A stretch of 64,000 bases of DNA, taken from NCBI RefSeq assembly GCF_004798865.1, contig NW_025335317.1:27081390-27145389 (forward strand). Direction: 5' to 3'. This DNA is from Varanus komodoensis. Its lineage: Eukaryota > Chordata > Lepidosauria > Squamata > Varanidae. Shown piece after piece: positions 47,341 to 57,302 of this stretch (position 1 is its first letter; every line of letters starts with the position of its first letter). A program made the position numbers and the translations under genes. The notes beneath the pieces were generated by a model, which saw only the letters and a list, made by a program, of their open reading frames with translations, had not been told where the DNA came from and did not search any database.

Positions 47341-48838
47341 TCACGACATGCCCACCATGTGCATGTCCAGCCTATCCTTGAACATCCACACCGATGGGGC
47401 CTCAATGACCTCTCGTGGAAGCCCATTCCACACCCTCGGGGTCCTAACTGTCAGGAAGTGCTTCCTGGCATCTAAATGGAACCTTGGCTCCCTGAACTTT
47501 GCTCCGTTGGAGCACGTCCTGCCTTCCTCTGCAGGGGAGAACAGGTCTCTACCCATCTCCATGTGACATTCCCTCACATACCTGTATGTCGCCAACATAT
47601 CCCCTCTGAGTCTCCTCTTCTCCAGGCTGAAGAGACCCAGTTCCCTCAGTCTCGCATCATACCCCATCCCCTGCAAACCGGCCACCAACCTTGTGGCCCT
47701 ACGCTGCACTGACTCTAACCTGGCTATATCCTTTCTGTAATGAGGGGCCCAAAACTGAGTACAATACTCCAGTTGCGGGCGTACCAGAGTAGTTTAGAGT
47801 GGTAGTAATACCTCTCTCAATCTAGAAGCCACACTTCTGGCTATGCAACCAAGGGTGGCATTTGCCCTCTTGACCACCGCATCACACTGCTGACTCATGT
47901 TTAGCCTGCAGTCAACCAGTACCCCGAGGTCCCTTTCACAAGTGCTGCTCTCCAGCCACTTGTCCCATAACCTGTACTTATGACACCCGTTCCTATGCCC
48001 CAGGTGCAAGACCTTGCACTTATCCACATTGAACGCCATCCTGTTGTCTCCTGCCCACTTCCATAGTCCGTCTAGATCCTTTTGGATCTGGAGTACCTGC
48101 TCCTCAATTGTGGCCACCGCTCCAGTTTTAGTGTCGTCTGCGAATTTGATCAGCAGACTGGTCACCCCTTCTTCCATGTCATTTATGAAAAGATTAAGCA
48201 GCATCAGCCCCAGGACAGAGCCCTGGGGGACCCCGCTTGTCACTGGCTGCCATCCCGATGATTTCCAACTAATGGTTACCTTCTGCTTTCGGTCAGTCAA
48301 CCATGCGGTAATCCACCGGACAGTGCTTTGGTATATCCCAAAACTCCTCAGTTTCTCCTCCAGGATATCATGGGGTACTTTGTCAAAGGCCTTGCTGAAA
48401 TCCAGGTATACCACATCCACTGCATCCCCTCTATCTAGCCATCTTGAAACCTTGTCATAGAATTCCACAAGGTTTGTCTGGCAGGACCTGTTTTTGCGGA
48501 AGCTGTGTTGTGTGGCTGTCAGCCTCCCTTCCCTATCTAGCATCACTAGATCTCTCTCTGTTACGAGCCTTTCCATTGCTTTTCCTACAATGGACGTAAG
48601 GCTAACAAGTGTGTAATTCCCCATGTCCCTTCGACTACCCTTTTTGAAACTTGGGACCACTGATGCCACCCTCCAGTCCTCTGGAACTTTACCTGTTCTC
48701 CACGAGGCCTCAAAAATGAAGGCCAGCAGGCATGAGAGAACCCCTGCCAACTCTCTAAGTACTCTCGGGTGTAACCCGTCAGGGCCTGGTGCCTTTGCAA
48801 AGGGGCATCTCTGTCCAATGCCCTGAGGAGCCCCTCAA
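47341..48838 (-). pseudogene. CR1 ORF2 reverse transcriptase, nearly intact
   Basis: The frame 47794-48750 carries the RT core with all main blocks, including F-x-K-A-F-D (DFSKAFDKVPHD) and F-A-D-D. The first Asp of the triad and the A-D-D pair are present. The frame 47341-47709 is the C-terminus, reached through a frame change between 47710 and 47794. The N-terminal side is interrupted at 48893 by an L1-like insertion and resumes at 51292 with the EN-RT connector and the end of the endonuclease. The endonuclease N-terminus is absent (5' truncation). Confidence 0.9.
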
Positions 48839-48880
48839 CTTCAAGAGGGGTGACTCTAATCTGTGCCCCTAAGTCCCCTG

Positions 48881-48892
48881 CCTCATTTAATC
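48881..48892. repeat. Probable target-site duplication, left (L1-like element)
   Basis: cctcatttaatc before the T-run; its partner cctcatctgatc is at 51292-51303 (10 of 12 identical). Confidence 0.6.
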
Positions 48893-51291
48893 TTTTTTTT
48901 TTTTTGAAATTTTTATTAAGATTTTAAACTAATACTACAAACATCAGTCATCGCACACATCAGATTTACTGGGTCAAACCTCTACAAGATATCTTTTAAC
49001 ATTCTATGATCATACAAAAATCCATTTATAAAAACATGAAAACATCTTTAGATCAAAACCAAGTCCCGTTTCTCCAGCCAAATAAAAAAGTACATCCAAA
49101 TTTGATAGAAGTCACTATCTTCCTTTTTCCTCCTCCTCCTCCTTCGGTGAAATCAACCCCATCCTTTCTTACAAAGTCCTGTTTCTCTTGACCATTTTTT
49201 TAAGGGAAACTTCTCTAAGTTGAGTAAAATTACAACGTCTTCTTTCTTCTTCAGTGATAAGTTCATCCAAATCCACGATTACAAGTAAAAAAAAAAAAAA
49301 AACTATTTGACATCTCAAAAGGCATCCTAACTACTCTGTTTGGTAATAACTTTAAGCCAGTTTTCTTTAAGCTCACTTACTAATGTTGCATCTAAACTTA
49401 CACACCATTTAATCAAATATAGTTAACTCCATACAATATCACATATAGACTTGCCAACCCATATAAGTCATTGCTTTTTAAGATAGTAGATTCTCCTATT
49501 TTCAATTACAGATATAGTCAGAGATATCCATTTAACAATGTTTCATAAAGCTAGATTGTTTTCACCAACCATATTGAATTAGCCTAATCATCCCTTTTTA
49601 TCTCTAAAAGCGGCTTAGCAACTCTATTTGGTGATTATTAATACCTATATAATTTCTCTTATTTTCAGATACAAATAAAATCAGAAATATCCACTTAACA
49701 TCTTTAAAAGCATCATTAATTGGTCTATTTGATGATAACTAATATCTATAATATCTTTTAGCCAAAATTTCATTAAACTAAATTACTAATGCTTCACCAA
49801 CCACAGTAGCTTAGCTTTTTTACATTACATATAAGCATACCAACATATATACGTCATCCCTTTTTGAAATAACAAGAAAGTTCTTATCTTCCCTCTGATT
49901 CCTTTCTCCTTTTTTTCTTTTTCTTTTTTTTACACCTCTACCAAACCTTTCCATTATTTTTTTTTTACATTATAATGTCGTAATACCTGTAATAGAATTT
50001 TCAAATGTGGCCACATGAACAAAGCCTCTCTTAGATGGTTACTCTTGCTCATTAGCTCCACAGATCGTGCCAGCTTTTCCACTCGTACAAAAAAAGATGC
50101 CTGTAATAAATCATATCCTCCCATTGCTTCTTTGTTTAGATTAGAATGATATGGTGTCTGCAGTAGATCATGTGTCTTAAACTGTAGCCCAACTGTCTTC
50201 TCTTTTTCCAGCATAACAAGAAGATCACGTGGAGGCTTATTTATTAAATTTACTGGTTGTACTGACTTTCCTGATGCTTCCAAATATCCATCTGCTTGTT
50301 GTCTGTTTATAGGCCCATCCCATAATAATTCACTTGTTATCTTCTCAGTTTCAAATTTTTCTTCTGCTTGCTGGATATTTTGCATATTCTGCTCAGGTAC
50401 AAATCGTTTGATCAAAGCCTGATTAATAGAAAAATCTAACTTATCAAACCCAGCTTTTTGTTCAATTAGGAAAGAGTCAAGTTGCTTAATTAAACAGTCT
50501 TCTGTTGTATTATTATCGCCTGTTGGATTAGTTGCAAGGCTGCTAAAGAGGCCTGTATTTCCAGAAGTGTCTTCTGTATTTCTTTAATTTCTTTCATATT
50601 GGCAGTGATTTTGCAGCCTTGGCAGGGGTCCAAGAGTCCCAAGAACAAAGGAGCAAAGATGGCCATTATTTCTTGGAAGTAGTCCAACACACCTAAAAAA
50701 GATACTTCTACCGTTCAATTAAACATTAATTTGTTATTTTAGTTCTTTGCCCTTGGAGAGATTAAAGAAAAAAAAGATCTTTTCCTTACTTACAAAGAGC
50801 TCTGTCTCTCTTTCTCGTGTAATTCGCTGCCTTTCAGTTCCGTTGGTGCGGGGGGGGGGGAGAATTCTTTCCCTCCTCCATCCGAAGGGCTTTCTGTTTC
50901 TTCTTTTATATCAATTAGCAAATGATGCAGCTTTTTCCACGGGTATCATTGCAAAAAAAAAAAAGAAAGAAAAGAAAAAGAAAAGAAATAAAAATAGTTC
51001 CCAGTAGATCTGATGCTAATAGCTAAAGTAGACTAAACAAAAAAAGTATGCCGAGGACTTACAAAGAGCTGAAATTCTCTCCTGTACCATCCAGCTGAGA
51101 AAAGCTTGATTTTCTCCCAGTAAGCGCAGAATTGCCATTCAGACACCTGCTGGGAACTTTGCCAAGCAATCTATCTTCTCCCCTACAGGGCTTAGATAGG
51201 GCCCCCACGGCCCACTACCGGACAGTTACCAGCGTGATAACGGAGCTTCGTTAATCACATCTGTCCCGTCCCGACGCCATACTTGTCTCCT
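48893..51291 (-). mobile_element. L1-like element with ORF1-type protein, no RT (HAL1-like)
   Basis: A 2.4-kb insertion splits the CR1 copy. Its left end is a T-run (antisense poly-A tail) followed by gaaatttttattaagatttt; its right end is a GC-richer 5' leader. Imperfect 12-bp direct repeats flank it. The - strand carries one protein of about 245 codons (49954-50690) in two frames and a long AT-rich 3' region, but no endonuclease or RT was recognised. The organisation resembles half-L1 elements that keep ORF1 only and rely on L1 machinery. The family name is not established. Confidence 0.7.
49954..50690 (-). pseudogene. ORF1-like coiled-coil protein of the L1-like element
   Basis: Read right to left from 50690: MLDYFQEIMAIFAPLFLGLL, then a likely coiled coil (NMKEIKEIQKTLLEIQASLA, LQLIQQAIII). 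The frame stops near 50490. The next frame gives LIKQLDSFLIEQKAGFDKLD and continues into 49954-50415 (KRFVPEQNMQNIQQAEEKFE ... ending YNVKKK). A single-base shift near 50490 appears to separate them. The N-terminal coiled coil fits an L1 ORF1-type chaperone, but no RRM or C-terminal domain was recognised. The TATA-free leader lies at 50700-51290. Confidence 0.55.
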
Positions 51292-51968
51292 CCTCATCTG
51301 ATCTCCTATGCGGATATCCCCCGTCCTGCTTTGGGGAGAACACAGAGGCAAAATAGTCATTTAGCATCTGTGCCTGTTCCCTCATATCAGTCACCGGATC
51401 TCCTTCCTCCTTATTTAGTGGTCCCACCACTTGTCTCCCCTTCCTCTTCCTATTTCCTGAAAGAAGCCCTTTTTGTTGCTCTTGATATTTTTGGCAAGTC
51501 TCAGCTCATAATCAGCCTTAGCCTTGCAAAGAATCCTTCTGCAATGGGCCTCCTCCTCCCAGGATACCCTTCTGTCTATTTGCCCCAGTACCCATTTCCT
51601 ACAGAGGTTCCTCTTTCATCTAATCCCTCTAACCACCTCCTTTTGCATCCATGGTGGTGCTCTCCTCCGCCTCTCCAACTTACTAACTAGAGGTATCGTC
51701 AAGCCTTGCGCCTCCAAAACCTCCCTTTTGAGTGCCATCCACCCCTCCCCAACTCGCTTACTTTCCAGTAACCTATCCCAGGAGACTTTCCCCAGTCTGG
51801 CCTTCAGTTGGCCAAAGTTGGCCCTCTTGCTGTCCCAACTTCTAGTGCTCAACCTGCTGCACATCCCCAGTCCCCTGATCTCAAAGCAAAGGATGGAGTG
51901 ATCACTCGCATCCAGAGCTCCCCTAATCTGTACTTCATCTATCAGCTCCATAAGAACTAAGGAAGGGG
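51292..51968 (-). mobile_element. CR1 LINE, 5' part of split copy
   Basis: Continuation of the antisense CR1. The frame 51616-51951 reads MELIDEVQIRGALDASDHSI, then SWDSKRANFGQLKARLGKV and RRRAPPWMQKEVVRGIR, i.e. the end of the endonuclease (SDHS motif) and the connector. The remainder (51300-51615) leads towards RT. 5'-truncated at about 51968, where L2 resumes. Confidence 0.88.
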
Positions 51969-52831
51969 TTTGTACTCAGGTCCAGGACGCTGTAAATGCC
52001 TCCTTGAGAGAGGGAGTGGTGCCAGCCTCTTTAAAAGAGTCTGTAACTAAGTCACTCCTGAAAAAGCCCAACCGGGACCCAGAGTATGTCAACAGGTCAG
52101 TGGCCAACATCCCCTTCCTGGGCAAGGTGCTTGAGCAGGTGGTAGCAGAACAGTTCCAAGCAGTCTTGAATGAAATGGACTATGTTGATCCATTTTGATC
52201 AGACTATATGGCTCCTTTTGGAATGGAAACTGTCTTGGTCGCCCTGTGGGATGGCCTTTGCCAGGTAAACAACAGAGAGAATGCAACCCCATTGATTCTC
52301 CTTTACCTCTCAGTGGCTCTCAATACCATTGATGATGGTATACTTCTGGATAGGCTGCCTGGGTCGGGAGTAGGAGGCACTGCATTGCTGTGGTTCTGTT
52401 CCTACCTGACCAGCTGATTCCAGAAGGTGGTGCTGGGGAATTATTGTTCTGCACCATGGCAGTTATGCCATCAGGTACCACAGGGCTCTATTTTATCCCC
52501 TGTGCTATTTAATATCTACATGAAACTGCTGGGGGGGAGGTTATCTGCAGGTATGGGCTGAGGTGTCATCAATATAAAGCTGACAGCCAGCTCTACCTCC
52601 CTTTTCCATCAAACCCAGTTCAGGCAGTAGCTGTTTTGAATCAGTTTGAATGAGAGCCAACAAACAGAGACTCAATTCAGGTAAGACAGAGGTACTGTTA
52701 GTGGGGGAGGGTGTCTCTCCAGGTGGGTGATATCCAACCTTTCCTGGATGGGGCTGCACCCCTTAAGGACAAAGTTCATAGTTTGGGGATCTATGTGGGT
52801 CTATGGGGATCTGTCTATGTTCCTGCATCCC
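51969..52831 (+). mobile_element. L2 LINE fragment, right of CR1 insertion
   Basis: Sense L2. VNASLREGVVPASLKESVTK and VANIPFLGKVLEQVVAEQFQ (52004-52198), then LSVALNTIDDGILLDRLPG (52310-52360), the GLSHQVPQG-like/FNIYMKLLGG blocks (52480-52540) and later pieces to about 52800. Many stops and small deletions. The 3' end is replaced by a BovB fragment. Confidence 0.8.
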
Positions 52832-53115
52832 TGTTGTTGCTGTTGTTGTTAGTTATGGTCGTGTCTGACCCATCGCGACACCATGAACAACATTCCTCCA
52901 GGCCTTCCTGTCCTCCACCATCTCCCAGAAGCCATTTAAGCTCACACTGACTGCTTCAGTGACTCTATCTAGCCACCTCATTCTCTGCCGTCCCCTTCTT
53001 CTTTTGCCATCTATTGTTCCCAGCATTAGACTCTTCTCCAGTGAGTCCTTCCTTCTCATTAGGTGGCCAAAGTATTTGAGTTTCATCTTCAGTATCTGGC
53101 TTTCTAAAACAGTTG
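52832..53115 (-). mobile_element. BovB LINE 3' end fragment
   Basis: Antisense BovB. The tail is tgttgttgctgttgttgtta at the left; the frame 52853-53086 reads MKLKYFGHLMRRKDSLEKSL, MLGTIDGKRRRGRQRMRWLD and ends GVAMGQT. It is nearly the same as the C-terminus of the copy at 20840-21064 (shared RRKDSLEKSLMLGTIDGKRR), so both belong to one recent subfamily. 5'-truncated. Confidence 0.92.
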
Positions 53116-53124
53116 AGGCAAATA

Positions 53125-54445
53125 CCAGATCATCATCATCAAATTAGAATAAGATGTAGAGGGATCCTTAGTAAATATTTTTCTTCAAGATAATAAACCC
53201 TTATTTAAAAGATAGTAAACCCCCTTTTTAAGAATATGATCAGAATTTGGAATAAATACAGGGGCATATTTATCCCATTGATTTCACCATTCTATCCAAT
53301 AAAAAAAATGAAAAATTCTCAGTAGTATGAGGGAAGTACTGAAGAGTAAACATGTTATTAGGTAGAAAGACTGGTTAGAGAAAATGAAGAGTAAAGAAAT
53401 GATACAAGCAATACTGGGACACAAGCAACGATCCAAGCAATACTGGTGAAGTAACTTAGGTTAATATACTTCAATTAGATCATTGAACTGATGATTGGTT
53501 GAAGAAAAATGGTCAATGTAGAAAATATGCTACATTTAAAGATATACTTTTACAGAAGAAAACCCCAAGATAATATGTGGATGATAGGACCGACAAGTAA
53601 AATTTACAACATACTACTAGAATGGGAGAACCAATACGATTCTCTTCGGAAATAGATTTAAAAAGACATATTATTACTGAAGAGCAGAATAATATGTGGG
53701 ATAAGAAAATTTTAAAATGTATATCAATAAGAATTAAAGAGAATGTTTACAGATTAGTTTGAAAATGATATTTAACTCTGATTAAATTGAATTATATGAA
53801 TAATAAATATTCCAATGTATGTTTAAGATGCAACTGGGAAGTGGGTACATATTTCCATATGATGTGGGAGTGCAAATATATACATGAGTTTTGGGAAGTA
53901 GTTTTCCCAGTATTAGTAAAATACTGAATTGAAACATTGAAGCAGACCCTGGACTAGCATTATTGTCATTATTTAGAAAACAAGTGGGACAAAATATTAA
54001 AAGAATTGATGGCAAATTTATTAACAGCATTAAGATTAATGATAGCAAAAAATTGGAAAGTAAAAAGTGATTACCAAATAGACAAGTGGTATAAAGAAGT
54101 TTGGAATGTAGCTATTAATGATAAGTTAACTTGCAATATTAATTGGAAAAAGGTTTGATAAGTGAAAATAATTTTGAAAATATTTTGGGACTATTTATTG
54201 AATACATCTTAATAAAAGGAAAGGAGTGTGAACCATCACAAGAGTTAATGCTATTCTGGAAGGGGAGTGGGAGTGGAGCAACCTGAATGAATAAATGATC
54301 TTACAGAGTAAGTAGCATTATTTGTTGGTCCTGGTGGAGGTAGCACTGTTGTTATCATATTGTTTAATTATGCGTAGTATTATTTTCATTGTATGGTTTG
54401 TATTCATTTAATTAATAGAATTTAATAAAAATTTAAAAATACATT
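53125..54445 (+). mobile_element. L1 LINE 3' end (ORF2 C-terminus and 3' UTR)
   Basis: Sense L1 fragment. At about 53815-53910 the frame gives CLRCNWEVGTYFHMMWECKY, the Cys/His knuckle region of L1 ORF2 (C..C..GTY.HM.WEC), followed by HEFWEVVFPVL. LMIAKNWKVK lies near 54035. The 3' UTR ends in tttaataaaaatttaaaaat at about 54440, the L1 tail. Stops are present; 5'-truncated. Confidence 0.85.
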
Positions 54446-55714
54446 ATATGTTGAATATAATGTACAAATATCTCCAATATGTGTACCCTTCTCAAGCCTT
54501 TTCTACCAGCTACTAGATGGTTTTAAAGTATTCTAAGTGAATTGGTGGCAGTGGGAAAGGCTTGCAAAAACACATAGTGGCAGGAAGTGGTGGCAGTACT
54601 GGAAAGACGTAATCCCCCATAATTCTGGATTAATTCTTATTGTTTACAGAGCTAGAAGCAGTTCTATATTATTTGTATTGCTGAGATGAAGATGCTACAG
54701 AGAGATATAACATAGGAATTAAACTGTACAACTGTGTTTTGCCTTCATGTGAAATTGTTTATCCACTGTTTTCTTGATTAAGTGGATCAGCTGTGCCATG
54801 TACAATCTGTACATTGTACCTATATAGAGAATTGTTAGTTTTACAGCTTAATATGCAGTATCAGTCTTCTGCAGTAGCTAAAATAGGATTAGTCTCTTCT
54901 GGTTTGCATTTTTTTTGTCACTAAGGCCTTTGATTTTTTTAAAAAGCCAATCACACAGCAACACTTAAAATTAATAGTCTGCACATTTTTTTAAAGCACC
55001 TCTGGGTTCCTTTTTTAAATTCAGTACTTTTTTACTTTTCATCTTCTCTTTAGACTTAGAAGTGTAAATTTATTAGTGCTCAAAATGTGTATTTATCAAA
55101 TTATAACATATGACTGACTCTGGGGAAGTGACAATTTATGCCAGTATTAACTTATTTTAAAAATTGCCTAAACTTCGTAAATGTTATTCTGAAGTTTTTC
55201 TTTAGATAGAGAATTATATCTTATTTCAATAAATATATCTTAAAACAGTTTGCTGTCAATGTCAACATATCAGAACTATGTCTGTAGAGCGTGAATGCAT
55301 TTTTCTCCATTCCGCAAATAAATTAGCTGCCTTGAATTTGAAATGTTACATTTACCATATTTTTAACACCATCTATGCAAACTTTTTATACATCTAAGCA
55401 ACATGTTCTATTGCTGAGGTTTTTGCAATTAGGAAATTTACCCAAATCTTCACATTCTTCTTTATCCTCCTTCTAGGAGAAAATATATTTTACCTCATAT
55501 TTTTGACACGTTTGAGCCAGTTTACACGTTTTTAGATCTGAACCTAAGCATTTAACCTGATTTAGCTGTTCAGATGTTCAATTGGCATAAACTGAATACA
55601 CATTGGGAGGGAACACAATCATGGTAGCAGACTCCATATTTATCTGTGATCATTTGTTCAAAAATACAAACCTTCTGCTAGTGGCTGAATTGGTGTGGAC
55701 AAGCGCTCCATACA
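54446..55714. other. CPEB3 intron, no gene recognised
   Basis: AT-rich sequence without recognised repeats or genes on either strand. Confidence 0.5.
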
Positions 55715-55840
55715 GTGCCTACAGAAACGCTCATAATTCCCAGGCTTCAAGGCCGTTGGCCTTGTTGGTTCGGTTTCTGAGAGCTGCAGTCCAACATATC
55801 TAGAAGGCACCGGATTGGGGAAAGCTGCTATACACCATAC
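55715..55840. repeat. Palindromic interspersed repeat, copy 2
   Basis: Contains the motif series ataattcccaggcttc, ccttgttggttcggtttctg, gctgcagtccaacatatcta, gaaggcaccggattggggaa. The order is the same as in copy 4 and resembles copy 1. Confidence 0.6.
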
Positions 55841-56096
55841 AAGACTTTTATCAAGTATACAACTATATTCCAGGGACAAGTAAAAATACAACAAAGGCAC
55901 TGGTATAGTGGGGCATCTCTGGAATGAGTTTGTAACCAATTTTCTACCACAACTTTACGTTTGAATCAACTGAATCACCAGCATGCATTCTACATAATTC
56001 ATGCTATTTTCTGCTTCGGTTTATATATGTATTAGCATGCTTCTAGAACTTGTGCTTACTGACTTTATCCTTGTTTTGTAACTGTTTGATCCCAAG

Positions 56097-56215
56097 GTTA
56101 TGCCTTTCTGTTATTCCAAGAAGAAAGTTCTGTTCAAGCTCTGATAGATGCCTGTCTAGAAGAGGATGGGAAACTGTACCTATGTGTATCAAGTCCCACC
56201 ATCAAGGACAAACCA
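56097..56215 (+). CDS. CPEB3: CPEB3 exon: RRM1 end
   Basis: The exon is 119 nt, with acceptor cccaag and donor gtaagt. It completes Gly and encodes YAFLLFQEESSVQALIDAC, LEEDGKLYLCVSS and PTIKDKP, ending exactly on a codon boundary. G-Y-A-F-L-L-F is RNP1 of RRM1, with aromatic residues expected to contact RNA. EESSVQ (not DESSVQ) excludes CPEB4, and ACLEED (not ACIEED) favours CPEB3. The preceding intron is about 20.3 kb and carries the densest nested repeats of the window. Confidence 0.93.
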
Positions 56216-56559
56216 GTAAGTAAACCAAATACATTAGTAAGAAATTGGCAGTTCAGTAATCTGTTGCTTTTAACATTATGCTGGCATACTGCCTTAGCCT
56301 TCACTGACCATGAAAACTCTGCAAGATATCAGTAAATGTCAAAACAATTCAGTATCTAAACTTTCCTTTACCAATCTATATTGGATCAATTCCCTGATGC
56401 AGGTACCTGAGTTCTAATGTGGGCACAGAGCCTGCTTGGAACAGTTTTCTCTTATGTTTTAATATAATCAGTTTTCATGTGCATTTTTTGTATGCATGAA
56501 TTTGCTCCTTACATTGAAACAGGGATAATCTAATACAGGAGTGGGCAGAAAGTAGATCT

Positions 56560-56672
56560 CAAGATGTTGTGGACTCCCAACATTTTAACTCCTAATATTC
56601 TTAACCATTGGCCATGCTGACAGAGGCTTCTGAATGCTGATATCCAAAACATGTGGGGATCTACCTTCTACC
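56560..56672. repeat. Palindromic interspersed repeat, copy 3
   Basis: Two arms around ccattggccatgctgacaga: ggactcccaacattttaact on the left and cttctgaatgctgatatccaaaac on the right (start and end of the family pattern), followed by atgtggggatctacc. More diverged. Confidence 0.5.
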
Positions 56673-56811
56673 TAACTCCGCTCTAATATACAGAGGTTTC
56701 ACATACCTAGAAATAAACTTGGATCTTTGGGTTGGAATATGAGCCAGTTGTGTATATTTGACAAAATAAAAACAGTTTCAACTGCTTTTACTGTAACATT
56801 TATGTTGTTGC

Positions 56812-56902
56812 AGGGAGTAAAAATAAGTAAATTGTGGGGAGTTGTAGGGAGTAAAAATAAGTAGGGAGTTGTAGGGAGTAAAAATAAGTAAATAAGTAGA
56901 TT
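56812..56902. repeat. Short tandem repeat, ~24-33 bp unit
   Basis: The string gggagtaaaaataagta recurs three times, separated by ttgtgggga/gttgta linkers, in about 90 bp. Confidence 0.85.
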
Positions 56903-57039
56903 GTGGGCAAACTGGCTGTACCACATGAAATGTGAAATAAAAGTAAGAAATCAAAATTTAAAATATTTTAAAAGTGTATTTGTATAAAATAAGTACAATT
57001 TCTTGGTGTAAGGTGACCTTCCCTAACATAGTGGCCTCC

Positions 57040-57152
57040 AGAAATGTTTAGACTTTAAGTCCCATCAGTCCTATCCAGCCTGGCCAGTGTTTAAGAATAC
57101 TGGGAGTTGTCATCTAAAACAGTTTGAAGGTACCAGGTTAGGGGAAGATGCT
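57040..57152. repeat. Palindromic interspersed repeat, copy 4
   Basis: Left arm tttaagtcccatcagtccta, centre cagcctggccagtg, right arm actgggagttgtcatctaaa, then gaaggtaccaggttagggga. Clearest example of the complementary arms here. Confidence 0.62.
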
Positions 57153-57302
57153 AAAAGACAATGACTATTTAGAAGATCTGGGTCTTACTTCCTTTCATAA
57201 TAGCTTTGTTTGGACTCATTTGCTTCACCCCTTCCTTTTTCTCCTATGGCATGGGATGATGAAGAGACCAGTTTTGCTTCTGTTTTTGTTTTTAACTGAC
57301 AC

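Larger units (their letters stand above)
47263..48892 (-). mobile_element. CR1 LINE, 3' part
   Basis: Antisense CR1. The 3' end is at the left (aacatagaaacagagcgaat, the reverse of the ttctatg tail) with the conserved 3' UTR block. A 318-codon frame at 47794-48750 holds reverse transcriptase: VPEDWRVASVVPSFKKGSRR, VYLDFSKAFDKVPHDILEEK, SGVPQGSVLGLMLLNLFIND and the catalytic FADDTKTGAV. The C-terminal part with RRATRLVAGLQGMGYDARL and PRVWNGLPREVIEAPSV is at 47341-47709 in another frame. Only about two lesions are visible, so this is a fairly young copy. It inserted into L2 and was itself split by the element at 48893-51291. Confidence 0.93.

Noticed and set aside
48014-48460. 148-codon + strand frame
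   Set aside because: Shadow of the antisense CR1 reverse transcriptase.
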